Below are positions 20,542 to 32,020 of a stretch of DNA of 64,000 nt, one piece after another. The notes beneath the pieces are model-generated. The model saw only the letters and a program-made list of their open reading frames with translations. It did not search any database and was not told the DNA's origin. Origin of the DNA: Isoetes taiwanensis. Taxonomy: Eukaryota > Streptophyta > Lycopodiopsida > Isoetales > Isoetaceae. The position numbers were made by a program, and so were the translations under genes. The stretch lies in contig JAJEKV010000206.1 of NCBI GenBank assembly GCA_021234155.1, forward strand, positions 1,306,001 through 1,370,000, read 5' to 3'. Each line of letters begins with the position of its first letter. Position 1 is the stretch's first letter.

Positions 20542-22593
20542 CTCTCCTTGAACCTATATATATGAGTAACCACCACTATATGTACATCTTCAATTCAGGT
20601 TTGCATAAAATATGCGTCATGCGCTCTTCCTGGAATGAAACTTCATATGCTTCTAAAGTTCAAACTCTCCCTGGGATTATGTACTGAACCATTCTGAAGC
20701 AACCATTTCTAGCTTTTCAAAGCAGCACATGTTCTTCCTTTGCTGTCGCACCAGATGTTTGACATAATGACTTAATGTTTGCTGTCAACTCAGAGACTTA
20801 AATGTAGAATGAGCTGCTTAAATAATTCCTGATAATAAAGTATGAATGCCACCCGTGCTCTGAACACGATTCATCAATTAAAACGAAAAGGAACTATTCT
20901 AAACTCACAGCTATTATGCCCTTAAATTTCGACCCATCGCAATCTCTCGATCCATCGGAAATCTAGTGTTGTTGCATTTCTAAGCTCACCTCATACGCTT
21001 TGAAATCGGCGGCATGCATTCTTTTTACGGCGTAAGCGAATAAGAATAACCATGAGAACTAATTTCTGTTGCTATAGCCGGGAACAATGCCTCATCGTAT
21101 GGCAGCTCTCCCTTGCCATAAACTTTGCCAATAAAACCTTTCTTTGTAACAAATAGTCGGGGTTCTATAACCCTCGGAGATCATTACTCATCTCGCAAAT
21201 GCGCTAGGAAGACATCCAATAAGATGATTTTATTGCAACTGAATTGATGAGAGTACTCATCCATAATCTACATCACTAGATCCCGAATATTTACGCCTTG
21301 ACAAGATCAATGGTTGCCTCTTGCACCAAGATCCTTCTGACCTAGCTCCCTCATACTCTAGCATCGGTGATCTCTTGAACCAATCAGAATATTTCCCTGA
21401 TATTCTAATGGTCAGCCAATATCCAGTGCAGCAGTCACCTTCAAAACATTGTAAGCTCTCCCTTGCAAAGACCTCGGCAAGATTGCCTCTCTGCTCCTGC
21501 TCTGTGGTAACGTAAAGTGGATGTCTTACCTAGGTCATCTAAGGGTCTGCTCTCGAGCCATCAGCAGAAAACCATCTGATGCCTTATTGCATGTAAACTC
21601 CAGTTCGATATTGTCGAGTAAAGCCGCAAATAGCTCCTCCGGCCACAAATAAATAGCTCGTTCAATATTGTCCTCAGCCGTTCATTTGCTTTTCCAAAAA
21701 AAAAAATTAGGTCATACCGAAAAGGAGCATAGCCTATATTTCCATATTTCCAGTCTACGTTGCCCAATATAGCTCAATCGAAAAGTATTCGGACTTCAAA
21801 TTATGGGAGCTCAAATTTTGGTCTTATCCAGCTCTTATCCGAACTTCAAAAAAAAAACATCCCAGACTGCAGATCCGGCATACCTTCATGCTATATATAA
21901 GATGTCTACAGCCAGATCTAGGAGTTTTGAAGGAAGAGTACTTACCGAAAAGATTTTCGAGTGCATACATCCGGATCCCATCTTGTTTTAAAAAAAAAAA
22001 AACACGTCAAGATATCCTTCCAACTCCCCTGTTCCCCTCACGCAGATGGTAAACTTGATAAATCCTTATCTTCACTCTCTCGCGTTGCTCCTTGAGATCA
22101 ACCAGTGGCTCTCTGCAAACCAAATCTAGATCTCCTCTTGAGATCAATTGATGGCTCTTGGCACACCAACTCCAGACCTCCTCTCGAGATCAATTGATGG
22201 CCCACTTGCACACTAGATTCAGACCTCCTCTTGAGTTTTGCAAGTAGATCCAATTAGAATCCGTGGATTTATACCCTAGCTTCCTCCTTTGCAGCAACAT
22301 ATATGACACATCCTCTTGAATCTGCCAAAATACAGACTAACCTTGACAAGATATCAAATAAAAGTACATTAGTGGGAAACTTGACTCTCCTTCAACAGAT
22401 CTGCCTTCGTCCACGAGATTTTCTGAGTCATTTTTGAACAAGATCTGAAGTCTGCCCTTTCATCTGGCCAAGAACAACAAAATCCTTAAAAACTCGGGCC
22501 AGACTCTCCATCTTCTAAAGCCGACATGTCCATCTCTCAATCCATCTTCTAAAGCCGACATGTCCATCTCTCAATCCTGGAGCTCTGATACCA

Positions 22594-22782
22594 TGTTAGA
22601 ATGAAAGATCGATGAGAGATAGAGCAAAGAGAAAGAGAGAGATATGAGACGAACTGTTCCAATGTATAAATGAGAGTGATACAATATATAGGCACATGTG
22701 TGCCAGCTGTACAAATGTACATGTAAGCATATGTACACGCATGTACATGACATGTCATATATGTAGGTTCTAACTTCTAATA
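22594..22782 (-). repeat. LTR (5' LTR) of the copia-like element
   Basis: The second 189-base LTR, adjacent to the initiator tRNA-Met primer-binding site at 22579-22593. It differs from its partner at about two positions. Confidence 0.9.
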
Positions 22783-22859
22783 GATCTACATTATAGTAAT
22801 GTACAAGATCTTATGTATTCAGATGAAAGATATGTATTACAAGTACAAGATCTCATGTA

Positions 22860-23799
22860 TTAAGATGAACAATGTGCTATGTCTTTCCACATATCTACAA
22901 TATATTTCGGAATTTGGACAGTTTTCGGCCTCTTGCCATTGGCATCCCAAGCATAATGAATAGCATCTAAATTTTCGTACCTTGAAGGATCGGAAGGATT
23001 AGGCCGCCAACGCTTAGTTAAGCAGTCTTTGTAGTCCCCTCCAGTAGGCTTCCACCACGATACATAAATATGGCCAAAATATGTAGATTCTGGATCAAGA
23101 ACAGCATTCTCCTCTGTATATCCTAACCAAGTGGCAGTGTTATCATCTCCAGGTCTGACTAGAATGAACATACCCTTTGTCACATGTACGTGAGGATCAA
23201 ACTCTTCAAGAGGCAACACTGGATGGCCATCTGACGGGCCACAATAAGATGGTAAAGGTCGCGTGACCAAGGCAGATACATCGACCTCTGGAACAAATGT
23301 TGTTTGTTCTAGAGAAGCTTGTCTTGTTTGTGTCCAAAATGCATCATTTTGAGGACGTCCTGGAGCAACATCCTCCAAAAAGATAAGAAGTTGGCTCCAA
23401 TACTCAACACTTGCCATGTATTGCCTTGCAAACAAGCTAGTTTCTTGATTCTTACATATGTCCTTCCATAGGGAGATGTATTTGTTGATGTTATCCTTCA
23501 ACCCTGGAAGATCTTTCAATGTTGGTCTAGGAGGAATATTTTGTGGCACACCACTTAGTATCATTGGCTGACCATGTTCATCCTCTTTCCACATTCGAAC
23601 TCCTAGAGAATCTGCTGGAAGCCACTCTTTATGTGTAGGACGCATTTTGTATTGCATAACAGGCCAATCTCCTGCCATCTTAAATTTGAAGAGCAAGGGT
23701 TCAGTATGCCCAACCAGGCGTTGGCCCTTATTAGGGATGAATCTCTTCACAAAAGCCTTCCAATTTGGAACTTCATCAATAAAGTATGGAATTGGAGAT
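22860..23799 (-). pseudogene. DUF7869 transposase-like gene, copy A, C-terminal part
   Basis: This is the true 3' end of the DUF8039-DUF7869 gene whose 5' end lies at 54733. It reads from IPYFIDEVPNWKAFVKRF through RPTHKEWLPADSLGVRMWK, GVPQNIPPRPTLKDLPGL, YMASVEYWSQLLIFLEDV, GMFILVRPGDDNTATWLGY, HIYVSWWKPTGGDYKDC and ends DMWKDIAHCSS. It is open apart from the LTR element inserted at 23799. Copy A alone keeps a 63-base segment (ADSLGVRMWKEDEHGQPMIL region) missing from copies B-D, and alone has the original stop. DUF7869 proteins are plant transposon-type proteins; a DDE/RNase-H-like fold is inferred. Confidence 0.8.
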
Positions 23800-24152
23800 T
23801 GTTTGGATTCTTGGCATACACCCTGCAGCAGCAGTCCATGACTGCCGGATGCTACAAGGCTGCCATGCTCATGATCACAAAATAAGAACAAGACAAAGAA
23901 ATATGTACAAAGAATGAAGGGGAACGTGACCAAATGAGGCTCTCCAAATATGAGATAAAACCTGCGTACAAATGAAGAGGCTCCGGTCTAATATAGTGTA
24001 GACCGCAAATCTAAGCCGTACATCTAACTAGATCTAATCCCTACACTTATGTTAACCTAATCATGCCAAGTGTCAGTCTGCCACCACTGACACCTAACAT
24101 GTGCATGCACCTAACATGTGCATGCACAATGTTAACCACTAGGTGGTTAACA
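23800..24152 (-). repeat. LTR (3' LTR) of the GAGAT element
   Basis: A 353-base LTR bounded by TGTTTGGATTC and GGTTAACA. The polypurine tract lies directly to its right. Confidence 0.92.
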
Positions 24153-24479
24153 CTGCCTCCCCCTAAAAGTTTTTAGCACGAAAACATGTACAGACTTTTA
24201 TAAGACAAGTCTGACAATTACAATATGGTGCCAAAAATTAGGGGTAAAAATAATGGTAATGGTTGGGTGGTGTCGCCGTAAAAGATCTTCATGAATGTGT
24301 CGATGACGGATAAGATCCTGAAAGAATATCGATGCAGAACGTGGATCATAGGAACTGGGGCAAGAAAAATATGAAGACTATCCCCTTATATCATGGGGAC
24401 GTCCATTTGAACAAACAATGCCCAAAATTTTACTTAAAAACAAGTATGATAGGGGGCTTAAAAATGTAAGCACCATAAA

Positions 24480-24840
24480 AGCGTGCCCCGTGATCAGCCA
24501 TAGGGGAGCGTGAACTTTTTGTCGCAGCGTGGGCCGTGAGCATGGGCGTAAGTAAGGAGCGTGGATGGGCGTGATCAGAGGAACAAAAAACGTGACGAGC
24601 GTGGCGTGAGCATGGCGTGAGCGTGGATTTATGAGCGTGATCAGAGGAACAAAAAGCGTGACAAGCGTGGCTGTGGCGTGACAAAGCGTGGGTTGGCCGT
24701 GGAGATGGGCGTGGCCATGGCCGTGGGTGGTTATCAGCCAGCAATATTGGCGTGGGCAAAAAATGACGGCGTGGGCAAAAATGACGGCGTGGCGTGGAAA
24801 CATGGGTTTGATTGGCGTGGTCCGTGAAGTGTGGCGTGAC
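24480..24840. repeat. GCGTG-rich low-complexity stretch
   Basis: Irregular repetition of GCGTGRSC-type words (GAGCGTGGCGTGAGCATGG and variants). Open frames on the minus strand with His/Pro/Thr-rich translations come from this composition and are not taken as genes. Confidence 0.75.
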
Positions 24841-26232
24841 CTAATATGAAAACTGCATCTGAACCATAAATTTAGGGGCGGCCAGATCTGAGCCGTTGGG
24901 TCAAAAAAACCCTAGCGTGAGGCAGAGATGCCGGATTTAGAAATGCTAATAGCTGCAACTTGCTGGATTCGGATGGAATGGCGCACGGATTGAAGACGGA
25001 ATCTTAAAAAATGCCGCCGTTTGCTTAGTTTAGAAGAAACGGATGGGGTGGGAAGGATTTGCATAGTTTTTCTGGCGATGCCGATTGATTGAACTGCTAA
25101 AACTGAACTGCTGCGCTTTAACGATGCCTCAAACTTCGTTTGGAAGCATATCTAAATTCTAACCATTTGATCTGAGCTATTCTGTGAGTGATTTTGTGCA
25201 GGTACCAGGCTTGGACAAAGAATACAAGATGGCTGCTTCGCTGGAATTTGTGTCGAATCTGCCTCATCTTCATCGGAATAGAGTTTGAATAGATAAGCAC
25301 TGGTGGGATAAAGCTTGAATAGATGAAATAACCTGTAATTTATGCTGCACTCAGGCTTCAAAGATTTGCTTGCTGAAAGACGACCTCTCTGCAGCAGCCA
25401 GTATGTGCGTGGTACTAATCTTTGTGCTCCAAATAAACTGAGAAGAACCGAATCGTGATGCGTGTCTTGAGGTGGGCTTTATAAACATCTTTGCATTCCA
25501 TTTGAGTTTCAAAAAATATCCGCTTCTTTACGTGATGTATATGCGGGGATAAAGTTTTCTTGAGATGAAGACCTACAAGAAGAAGCAGGTGACTCGCCCT
25601 GGATAAATCTTTTTACGAGTTGATCTTGCATTATGAAAGGGGGCTAGCCAAAGTGCTGGCCCTCTGTAATAATCTGAACAAGAAAACTTCATCCTCTGTA
25701 ATAATCTGAACAAGAAAACTTCATGGAGGAAGCTATTGAAGAGTTGTGGATGCAGATAATCACGTACTGCCTCTATGAGACAAAATATTTTTAGGTGTGC
25801 AAGAGGCACAAAATTTCTGATAAGCCAAGATAAACAGAAGATGATAAAATTGATGAAAGACATGATTTTTTTTGATAGCTTTTTCAGCAGAGAAAAGATA
25901 AAAACACTTGATTTTTTCTTGATTTTGTTGCAGAGAGGAGTGCTGTCACCACTCGTAAATTCCCTCATCAGAAAGCTACAGGCTTGCTGCAAAGATAAAA
26001 AGCGAGTTTTTGAAAACGATTTTCATAAGGTAAGTGCTAAGGAACTGATTGACAAAGGGGCCTCCAGCCGGACCATTTCAACAACTGGTTGGGCCAAATA
26101 AAGGGATTGAAGGGTTGAGAGTAGTGTACAAGAAGTATTCAAGAACGGATTAGGATAAGAGCAGCAAAGCCAACAGCAAAACAGCAAGGCTTAAGAAGGT
26201 GATCACGAGCGAACCCGGCATAACGGCGCCAA

Positions 26233-26585
26233 TGTTTGGATTCTTGGCATACACCCTGCAGCAGCAGTCCATGACTGCCGGATGCTACAAGGCTGCCATG
26301 CTCATGATCACAAAATAAGAACAAGACAAAGAAATATGTACAAAGAATGAAGGGGAACGTGACCAAATGAGGCTCTCCAAATATGAGATAAAACCTGCGT
26401 ACAAATGAAGAGGCTCCGGTCTAATATAGTGTAGACCGCAAATCTAAGCCGTACATCTAACTAGATCTAATCCCTACACTTATGTTAACCTAATCATGCC
26501 AAGTGTCAGTCTGCCACCACTGACACCTAACATGTGCATGCACCTAACATGTGCATGCACAATGTTAACCACTAGGTGGTTAACA
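26233..26585 (-). repeat. LTR (5' LTR) of the GAGAT element
   Basis: Partner LTR, the same length as the left one. The TGGCGCCGTT primer-binding site is two bases inside the element. Confidence 0.92.
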
Positions 26586-27836
26586 GAGATTCTGCATTGC
26601 ACTTGCTGAACAAGTAAAGCAGCTCTGGTAGTGTCAAAGCATCTGACGAACTCATCAAGGTTGAAAATTTTCCAAATAAAGCATCAATATCATCATGGGT
26701 GTGGCCGACCATCATAAAGCCCACTTGGATCTCATCAAAGACCTTAAGCCAAGTCAAATAAGATAAGTATGAAAAGACATACCTATTTTTGTTTTGGCCT
26801 GATGCATTATCAAGTTGCAAATAGAAATTTCGGGGAAGAGGGTTGAACACCTCAGGATTCGTTGTAGTTGAAGTACTTGGCAATACTTCTGCCATGGAAG
26901 CAAGTTTGTTCTTCAAAGGATTGATGTCCTTGATCGCTTTGCATCCATTTGCAATCTGTAGCTTACTTCCACATAAGTCACCTATCTTGTCCTCTTGCAC
27001 CAATTCCAAGTTATGCAATATTCTAGAAAGTGAACCAATGTGGAAGTTTGAATCATCTTTCCATAAATCAAGTGAAAAATGACCATAGGCATGACCACCA
27101 TGCCCATGAGTCAAAGCTCCTGTCAAACTGCTCTTCAAGCGATCACCTCTCCATACAGATTTTGCTAGATGATGACTTCTAGGCACTAAAGTCTTAACGA
27201 TCCATCTTATCATGTATTATACATAGATGATTTTCGAGAGAGATTTTGTGACAATGCTCTCCAATGCCAATATTGACTTGCAAGAGGCGTTGCTCTAGCA
27301 TATGAGACCGACGTTGAATTGCAAGATTTTCTCTCTCTCGTATCTTTTGTTTTTCCACGCTTAATTACCACAGAGATGTTGCATTTAGAGAAGGCTGTAT
27401 TTTTGCAATGCTAACATCTGGAAATTCTCTTTTCCATATACTATAAAAGAGTTCAAGGCTTCTGATTGTTCTGTAAGCTCTTCAACGACTGCACCAACTT
27501 CTTTATGTATAAGCTTCTCATTAAGAATGGAAGGAAGCTTGCGTACATTTTCTCTTACATCATCTCTACCTCTTTTGCTCCTATGGGGAATACTTTCAGC
27601 ATTCTCCTGAATGAATCTGTCTAGCACATATTCGGTGGCCAATGTAGAAGATTTAGGCTTCTTAGAGCCAGTATTACCATGTTCAACTACCTTTCCACCG
27701 CTTCAAATCTGTTTCTCCAATTGTAAAATGTTGTCGAGTGATGCCTAAAGCCATGCGCCATCCAGCCAGAATGCCAGACAGAATTCCATCCCTTTCAGCA
27801 CTATCCTGTCCTCTCCTTCTCCTGTGTAAGTCACAC
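26586..27836 (-). pseudogene. DUF7869 gene, copy A, central part
   Basis: Reads from GEGEDRIVLKGMEFCLAGW (helix-turn-helix-like, followed by STFYNW) to FSKCNA at the LTR insertion. It includes RCGLMTKQK-type linkers, ALTHGHGGHAYGHFSLDLWK, the signature NFYLQLDNASGQNKNRYVF and GFMMVGHTHDDIDALFGKF. The Asp of LDN and the Asp pair of HDDID are candidates for metal-binding residues (inference). Several one- and two-base differences from copies B-D break the frame at about 27225-27370, 27480 and 27750, mostly at CTG/CAG sites, so the breaks may be sequence errors. Confidence 0.75.
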
Positions 27837-29950
27837 CACTACAAGAGGAAGGGGGTATTAGAGTCAGTTTTAGAGTCAGACCCTAGTTATAAACTTAGAC
27901 AGAAAAAATAGAAAAAAAATCCTTAAAATGACACTATGGCTGACGCTACAACTGACTCTAAGCTCTGTCGTTTAAACGTCAGAATTAGCGTCAGAATTTA
28001 GAGTCAGTTTTGCAGCAGACATAGAGTCATGATTAGAGTCATGATTAGAGTCAAACGTAGTGTTCGAATTAGAGACAACTCTACCATCAGCATTAGAGTC
28101 AACCATACTGTTAGGATTAGAATCAACCATAGTGTTAGAATTAGAGACATCTCTACCATCAGCATTAGAGTCAATACTAGAGTCAACCATAGTGTTAGAA
28201 TTAGAGTCAACTAGACCATCACAATTAGAGTCAATATAGAGTCACAATTAAAGTCATTCGTAGTGTTAAAACTAGAGTCAACTCTATCATCACAATTAGA
28301 GTCAGAATTTAGGCAGCCTTAGCATAAATTTGAGGGTCAGAAGTAGCGTCAGAATTAGAGTCATTCATAGTGTTAGAACTAGAGTCAACTCTATCATCAC
28401 AATTGAATTTAGGCAAGTCTTAGCATCGGTTTGAGAGTCGATGTCGTCGGGAAAATCTTCGATAATTTTAGTGTGGGGATTTGAACCCCGACCATATTCC
28501 AAAACCAATCGAATCTTTAAAATTCTTCTATGTTCTTCTAACAACATGAAAAATAATAGCACAATTTCAAGTAGAACTACAAAAAACTAATCACAGGAGT
28601 TTCTACTTTCACTATACATTACTAGAAAGTATATCTTTACAACTCTTGCAACAATATAAGCAAGAGCAACATAATAACAAATCTAGATTTTTATAGGGAA
28701 AAAGAAGTACAAACCAGGATAATGTGCACTGTAATCCATCCCTATTCTTATCAACAACCAAAAGAGAACTGAATATAAGAACACTAGCCATTACTCCAAT
28801 ACAACGTAAATCTAGCAAAAACAAGCGAACAACGGATCTAGATCCGGTGCATTAGTTTTTGTTCCTCCTTAATGTCATGTTCCATCTCAATACTCTTTGG
28901 GTTGTTGATCTTTTCCCTCATTCATCATCTTTGGCTACTTCACGTAAGATTGCGGATCAACTGTTGAACCGGATCCTTGGCCATCTTGTGCATGTTCTTG
29001 TTTTTCACGAATGTCAACGACGTTAGTTCGGATACCATTAATTCATTGGGAGACACTTCAGCAGCCAACCCACATTTTCGCCCCAATTGGCGGTCTGTTT
29101 TGTATCTTTGTATTAGTTTCATGTTCCTCTTGAATGTCAACATCCTCCATGTTAGCATGTTGTCTTTGCTTTCTCGGGCTGTTTTGGAAGTTCGGCATGT
29201 TTTTTTTTTGGATTCTTCACTAGTATGTTCTTTGGTGCCCTTCAAGAATTCGGATCGGATGCTTGCTCCTCGGCCGCAGGTTGTAGGTCTCAACCTCGGT
29301 GTCTAATTCTTTCACCATGCAAGTTACTTCATTAGAAGGTGCCTCCAATTCATTGCTCTAGTCACATTCTTGAGTGCCTCCTTCCTCTCGATTGACTTGT
29401 TTCTCGTTCCTCCGAAGGTCAACCTCTGCATTTGTTGCATTAGGTTCACGTTCCTCCGGATGTTAACATGTTCCATCTCAGCTCCTGCCGGTCCTTGGTT
29501 GACTCCTTTTGTCTTCCCGGTGTTTATCTCATCGTAGAGGAAGATACATGCACTTCAACAAGTGGAACAGTCCCGTGGTTGCCTTCTCGTCTCGTCAATT
29601 TGGGTTCTCTCTTCGGATGGTCAATTTGCTCATATGGTTCTTGTTCCTCCCGAATGTCAACATGTTTTATTTCGGCAATGGGTTGTTGATTGTTTCCTTC
29701 ACTTTCTATGTTCGTGACTTCATTCAACACTTGCGCTTCAACAACTGTAACAGTCTCTTGGCTTCCTTCTTCTGTCTCTATCAGACTAGATTCTTCCTCT
29801 TGAGGAGCAACCAGGTTATCTGGTACAGCAGGTCTTTGTTCCTCTTGGATGCCAGCATGTTCCATTCCAACACTAGTGAGTTGTTGCTTGTTTCCTCCAT
29901 TTTCCACGATAATGCGCATTGAGCGATTGTTCTTTAACTGTTGGACAAGA
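27837..29950. mobile_element. CACTA left-end fragment, copy A
   Basis: Starts with the CACTA terminus CACTACAAGAGGAAGGGGG at 27837, preceded by CAC. A subterminal region (to about 28450) follows, crowded with TTAGAGTCA and related words, then a box B-like GGATTTGAACC (28477-28487) and the acidic-repeat gene fragment. It ends at the array junction. Its subterminal region differs clearly from the nearly identical copies B-D. Confidence 0.9.
28850..29950 (-). pseudogene. Acidic-repeat gene fragment, copy A
   Basis: Frame-broken copy of the Glu/Gln-rich protein seen best in copy D (41282-42957). Readable pieces include MEHAGIQEEQRPAVPDNLVA, IKHVDIREEQEPYEQIDH and LTRREGNHGTVPLVEVHVSS (29524-29985) and the distal part (28940-29293). 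The breaks coincide with the CTG/CAG-site differences described in the findings. Confidence 0.65.
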
Positions 29951-29957
29951 GGCAAGT

Positions 29958-32020
29958 TTTTGGCCTCTTGCCATTGGCATCCCAAGCATAATGAATAGCA
30001 TCTAAATTTTCGTACCTTGAAGGATCGGAAGGATTAGGCCGCCAACGCTTAGTTAAGAAGTCTTTGTAGTCCCCTCCAGTAGGCTTCCACCACGATACAT
30101 AAATATGGCCAAAATATGTAGATTCTGGATCAAGAACATCATTCTCCTCTGCATATCCTAACCAAGTGGCAGTGTTATCATCTCAGGTCGACTAGAACAA
30201 ACATACCCTTTGTCACATATGCGTGAGGATCAAACTCTTCAAGAGGCAACTTTGGATGGCCATCGGCGGGACCACAATAAGATGGTAAAGGTCGGCGTGA
30301 CCAAGGCGGATACATCGACCCTACGGAACAAATGTTGTTTGTTCTAGAGAAGCTTGTCTTGTTTGTGTCCAAAATGCATCATTTTGAGGGCGCCCGGAGC
30401 AACATCCTCCAAAGAGATAAGAAGCTGGCTCCAATACTCAACACTTGCCATGTATTGCCTTGCAAACAAGCTAGTTTCTTGATTCTTACATATGTCCTTC
30501 CATAGGGAGATGTATTTGTTGATGTTATCCTTCAACCCTGGAAGATCTTTCAATGTTGGTCTAGGAGGAATATTTTGTGGCACACCTGGAAGCCACTCTT
30601 TATGTGTAGGACGCATTTTGTATTGCATAACAGGCCAATCTCCTGCCATCTTAAATTTGAAGAGCAAGGGTTCAGTATGCCCAACTAGGCATTGGCCCTT
30701 ATTAGGGATGAATCTCTTCACAAAAGCCTTCCAATTTGGAACTTCATCAATAAAGTATGGAATTGGAGATTTTGCATTGCACTTGCTGAACAAGTAAAGC
30801 AGCTCTGGTAGTGTCAAAGCATCCGACGAACTCATCAAGGTTGAAAATTTTCCAAATAAAGCATCAATATCATCATGGGTGTGGCCGACCATCATAAAGC
30901 CCACTTGGATCTCATCAAAGACCTTAAGCCAAGTCAAATAAGATAAGTATGAAAAGATATACCTATTTTTGTTTTGGCCTGATGCATTATCAAGTTGCAA
31001 ATAGAAATTTCGGGGAAGAGGGTTGAACACCTCAGGATTCGTTGTAGTTGAAGTACTTGGCAATACTTCTGCCATGGAAGCAAGTTTGTTCTTCAAAGGA
31101 TTGATGTCCTTGACTGCTTGCATCATTTGCAATCTGCAGGCTTACTTTCACATAAGTCACCTATCTTGTCCTCTTGCACCAATTCCAAGTCATGCAATAT
31201 TCTAGAAAGTGAACCAATGTGGAAGTTTGAATCATCTTTCCATAAATCAAGTGAAAAATGAGCATAGGCATGACCACCATGCCCATGAGTCAAAGCTCCT
31301 GTCAAACTGCTCTTCAAGCGATCACCTCTCCATACAGATTTTGCTAGATGATGACTTCTAGGCACTAAAGTCTTAACCTGATCCATCTTATCATGTATTA
31401 TACATAGATGATTTTCAGGAGATCGCTGTGACAATGCTCTCCAATGCCAATATTGACTTCTGCAAGAGCGTTGCTCTAGCATATGAGACCGACGTTGAAT
31501 TGCAAGATTTCGTCTCTCTCTCGTATCTTTTGTTTTTTCCAGCTTCTGCTTAATTACCACGCAGATGTTGCATTTAGAGAAGGCTGTATTTTTTGCAATA
31601 ATAACATCTGGAAATTCTCTTTTCCATATACTATAAAAAGAGTTCAAGGCTACGATTGTTCTGTAAGCTCTTCAACATTCGCACCAACTTCTTTATGTAT
31701 AAGCTTCTTATTAAGAATGGAAGGAAGCTTGCGTACATTTTCTCTTACATTATCTCTACCTCTTTTGCTCCTATGGGGAATACTTTCAGCATTCTCCTGA
31801 ATGAATCTGTCTAGCACATATTCGGTGGCCAATGTAGAAGATCTAGGCTTCTTAGAGCCGGTATTACCATGTTCAACTACCTTTCCACCTGCTTCAAATC
31901 TGTTTCTCCAATTGTAAAATGTTGACTGACTGATGCCTAAAGCCATGCGCCATCCAGCCAGACAGAATTCCATCCCTTTCAGCACTATCCTGTCCTCTCC
32001 TTCTCCTGTGTAAGTCACAC
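29958..32020 (-). pseudogene. DUF7869 gene fragment, copy B
   Basis: Same protein as copy A from GEGEDRIVLKGMEFCLAGW to DANGKRPKT. The last codons run through the array junction into CACTA sequence (RPKTC...). It carries the STFYNWRNRFEAGGKVVEHG segment, LDNASGQNKNR and GHTHDDIDALF. It lacks the 63-base segment present in copy A (EWLP joins GVPQNIPP in frame). Frame changes lie near 30180-30370, 31130 and 31650. It has no promoter or N-terminal DUF8039 exons, so expression as a full protein is not expected. Confidence 0.8.

Larger units (their letters stand above)
20353..22782 (-). mobile_element. Non-autonomous Ty1/copia-like LTR element, TSD GATCT
   Basis: Two 189-base LTRs (20353-20541 and 22594-22782), identical except for about two bases, are flanked by GATCT (20348-20352 and 22783-22787). 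On the minus strand the primer-binding site TGGTATCAGAGCTCC, complementary to initiator tRNA-Met, follows the 5' LTR (22579-22593), and a purine stretch (TTCAAGGAGAG) precedes the 3' LTR. The LTR begins TA and ends CA on that strand, a slight departure from TG...CA. The interior of about 2.05 kb has no gag or pol; near 22090-22240 it contains an approximately 65-base tandem repeat (CTCTTGAGATCAATTGATGG) and at 22505-22575 a 38-base duplication. Low LTR divergence points to a recent insertion driven by proteins from elsewhere. Confidence 0.9.
23800..26585 (-). mobile_element. Non-autonomous LTR retrotransposon, TSD GAGAT
   Basis: Two 353-base LTRs (23800-24152 and 26233-26585), almost identical, starting TG and ending CA, are flanked by GAGAT (23795-23799 and 26586-26590). 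On the minus strand the primer-binding site TGGCGCCGTTATGCCGGG (26214-26231) follows the 5' LTR; TGGCGCCGTT is the start of primer sites usually ascribed to tRNA-Asp. The polypurine tract AGGGGGAGGCAG (24153-24164) precedes the 3' LTR. The 2.08 kb interior has no gag or pol. It contains a GCGTG-rich low-complexity stretch (24480-24840) and a 32-base tandem duplication (25660-25720). It splits copy A of the DUF7869 gene and is absent from copies B-D, so it arrived after the array formed or at least after copy A separated. Confidence 0.92.

Noticed and set aside
24378-24803. Minus-strand His/Thr/Pro-rich open frames
   Set aside because: Produced by the GCGTG-rich low-complexity block inside a non-coding LTR interior.
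25573-26101. Open frames on both strands near the right end of the LTR interior
   Set aside because: Overlapping, hydrophobic and AT-driven, no gag or pol motifs.
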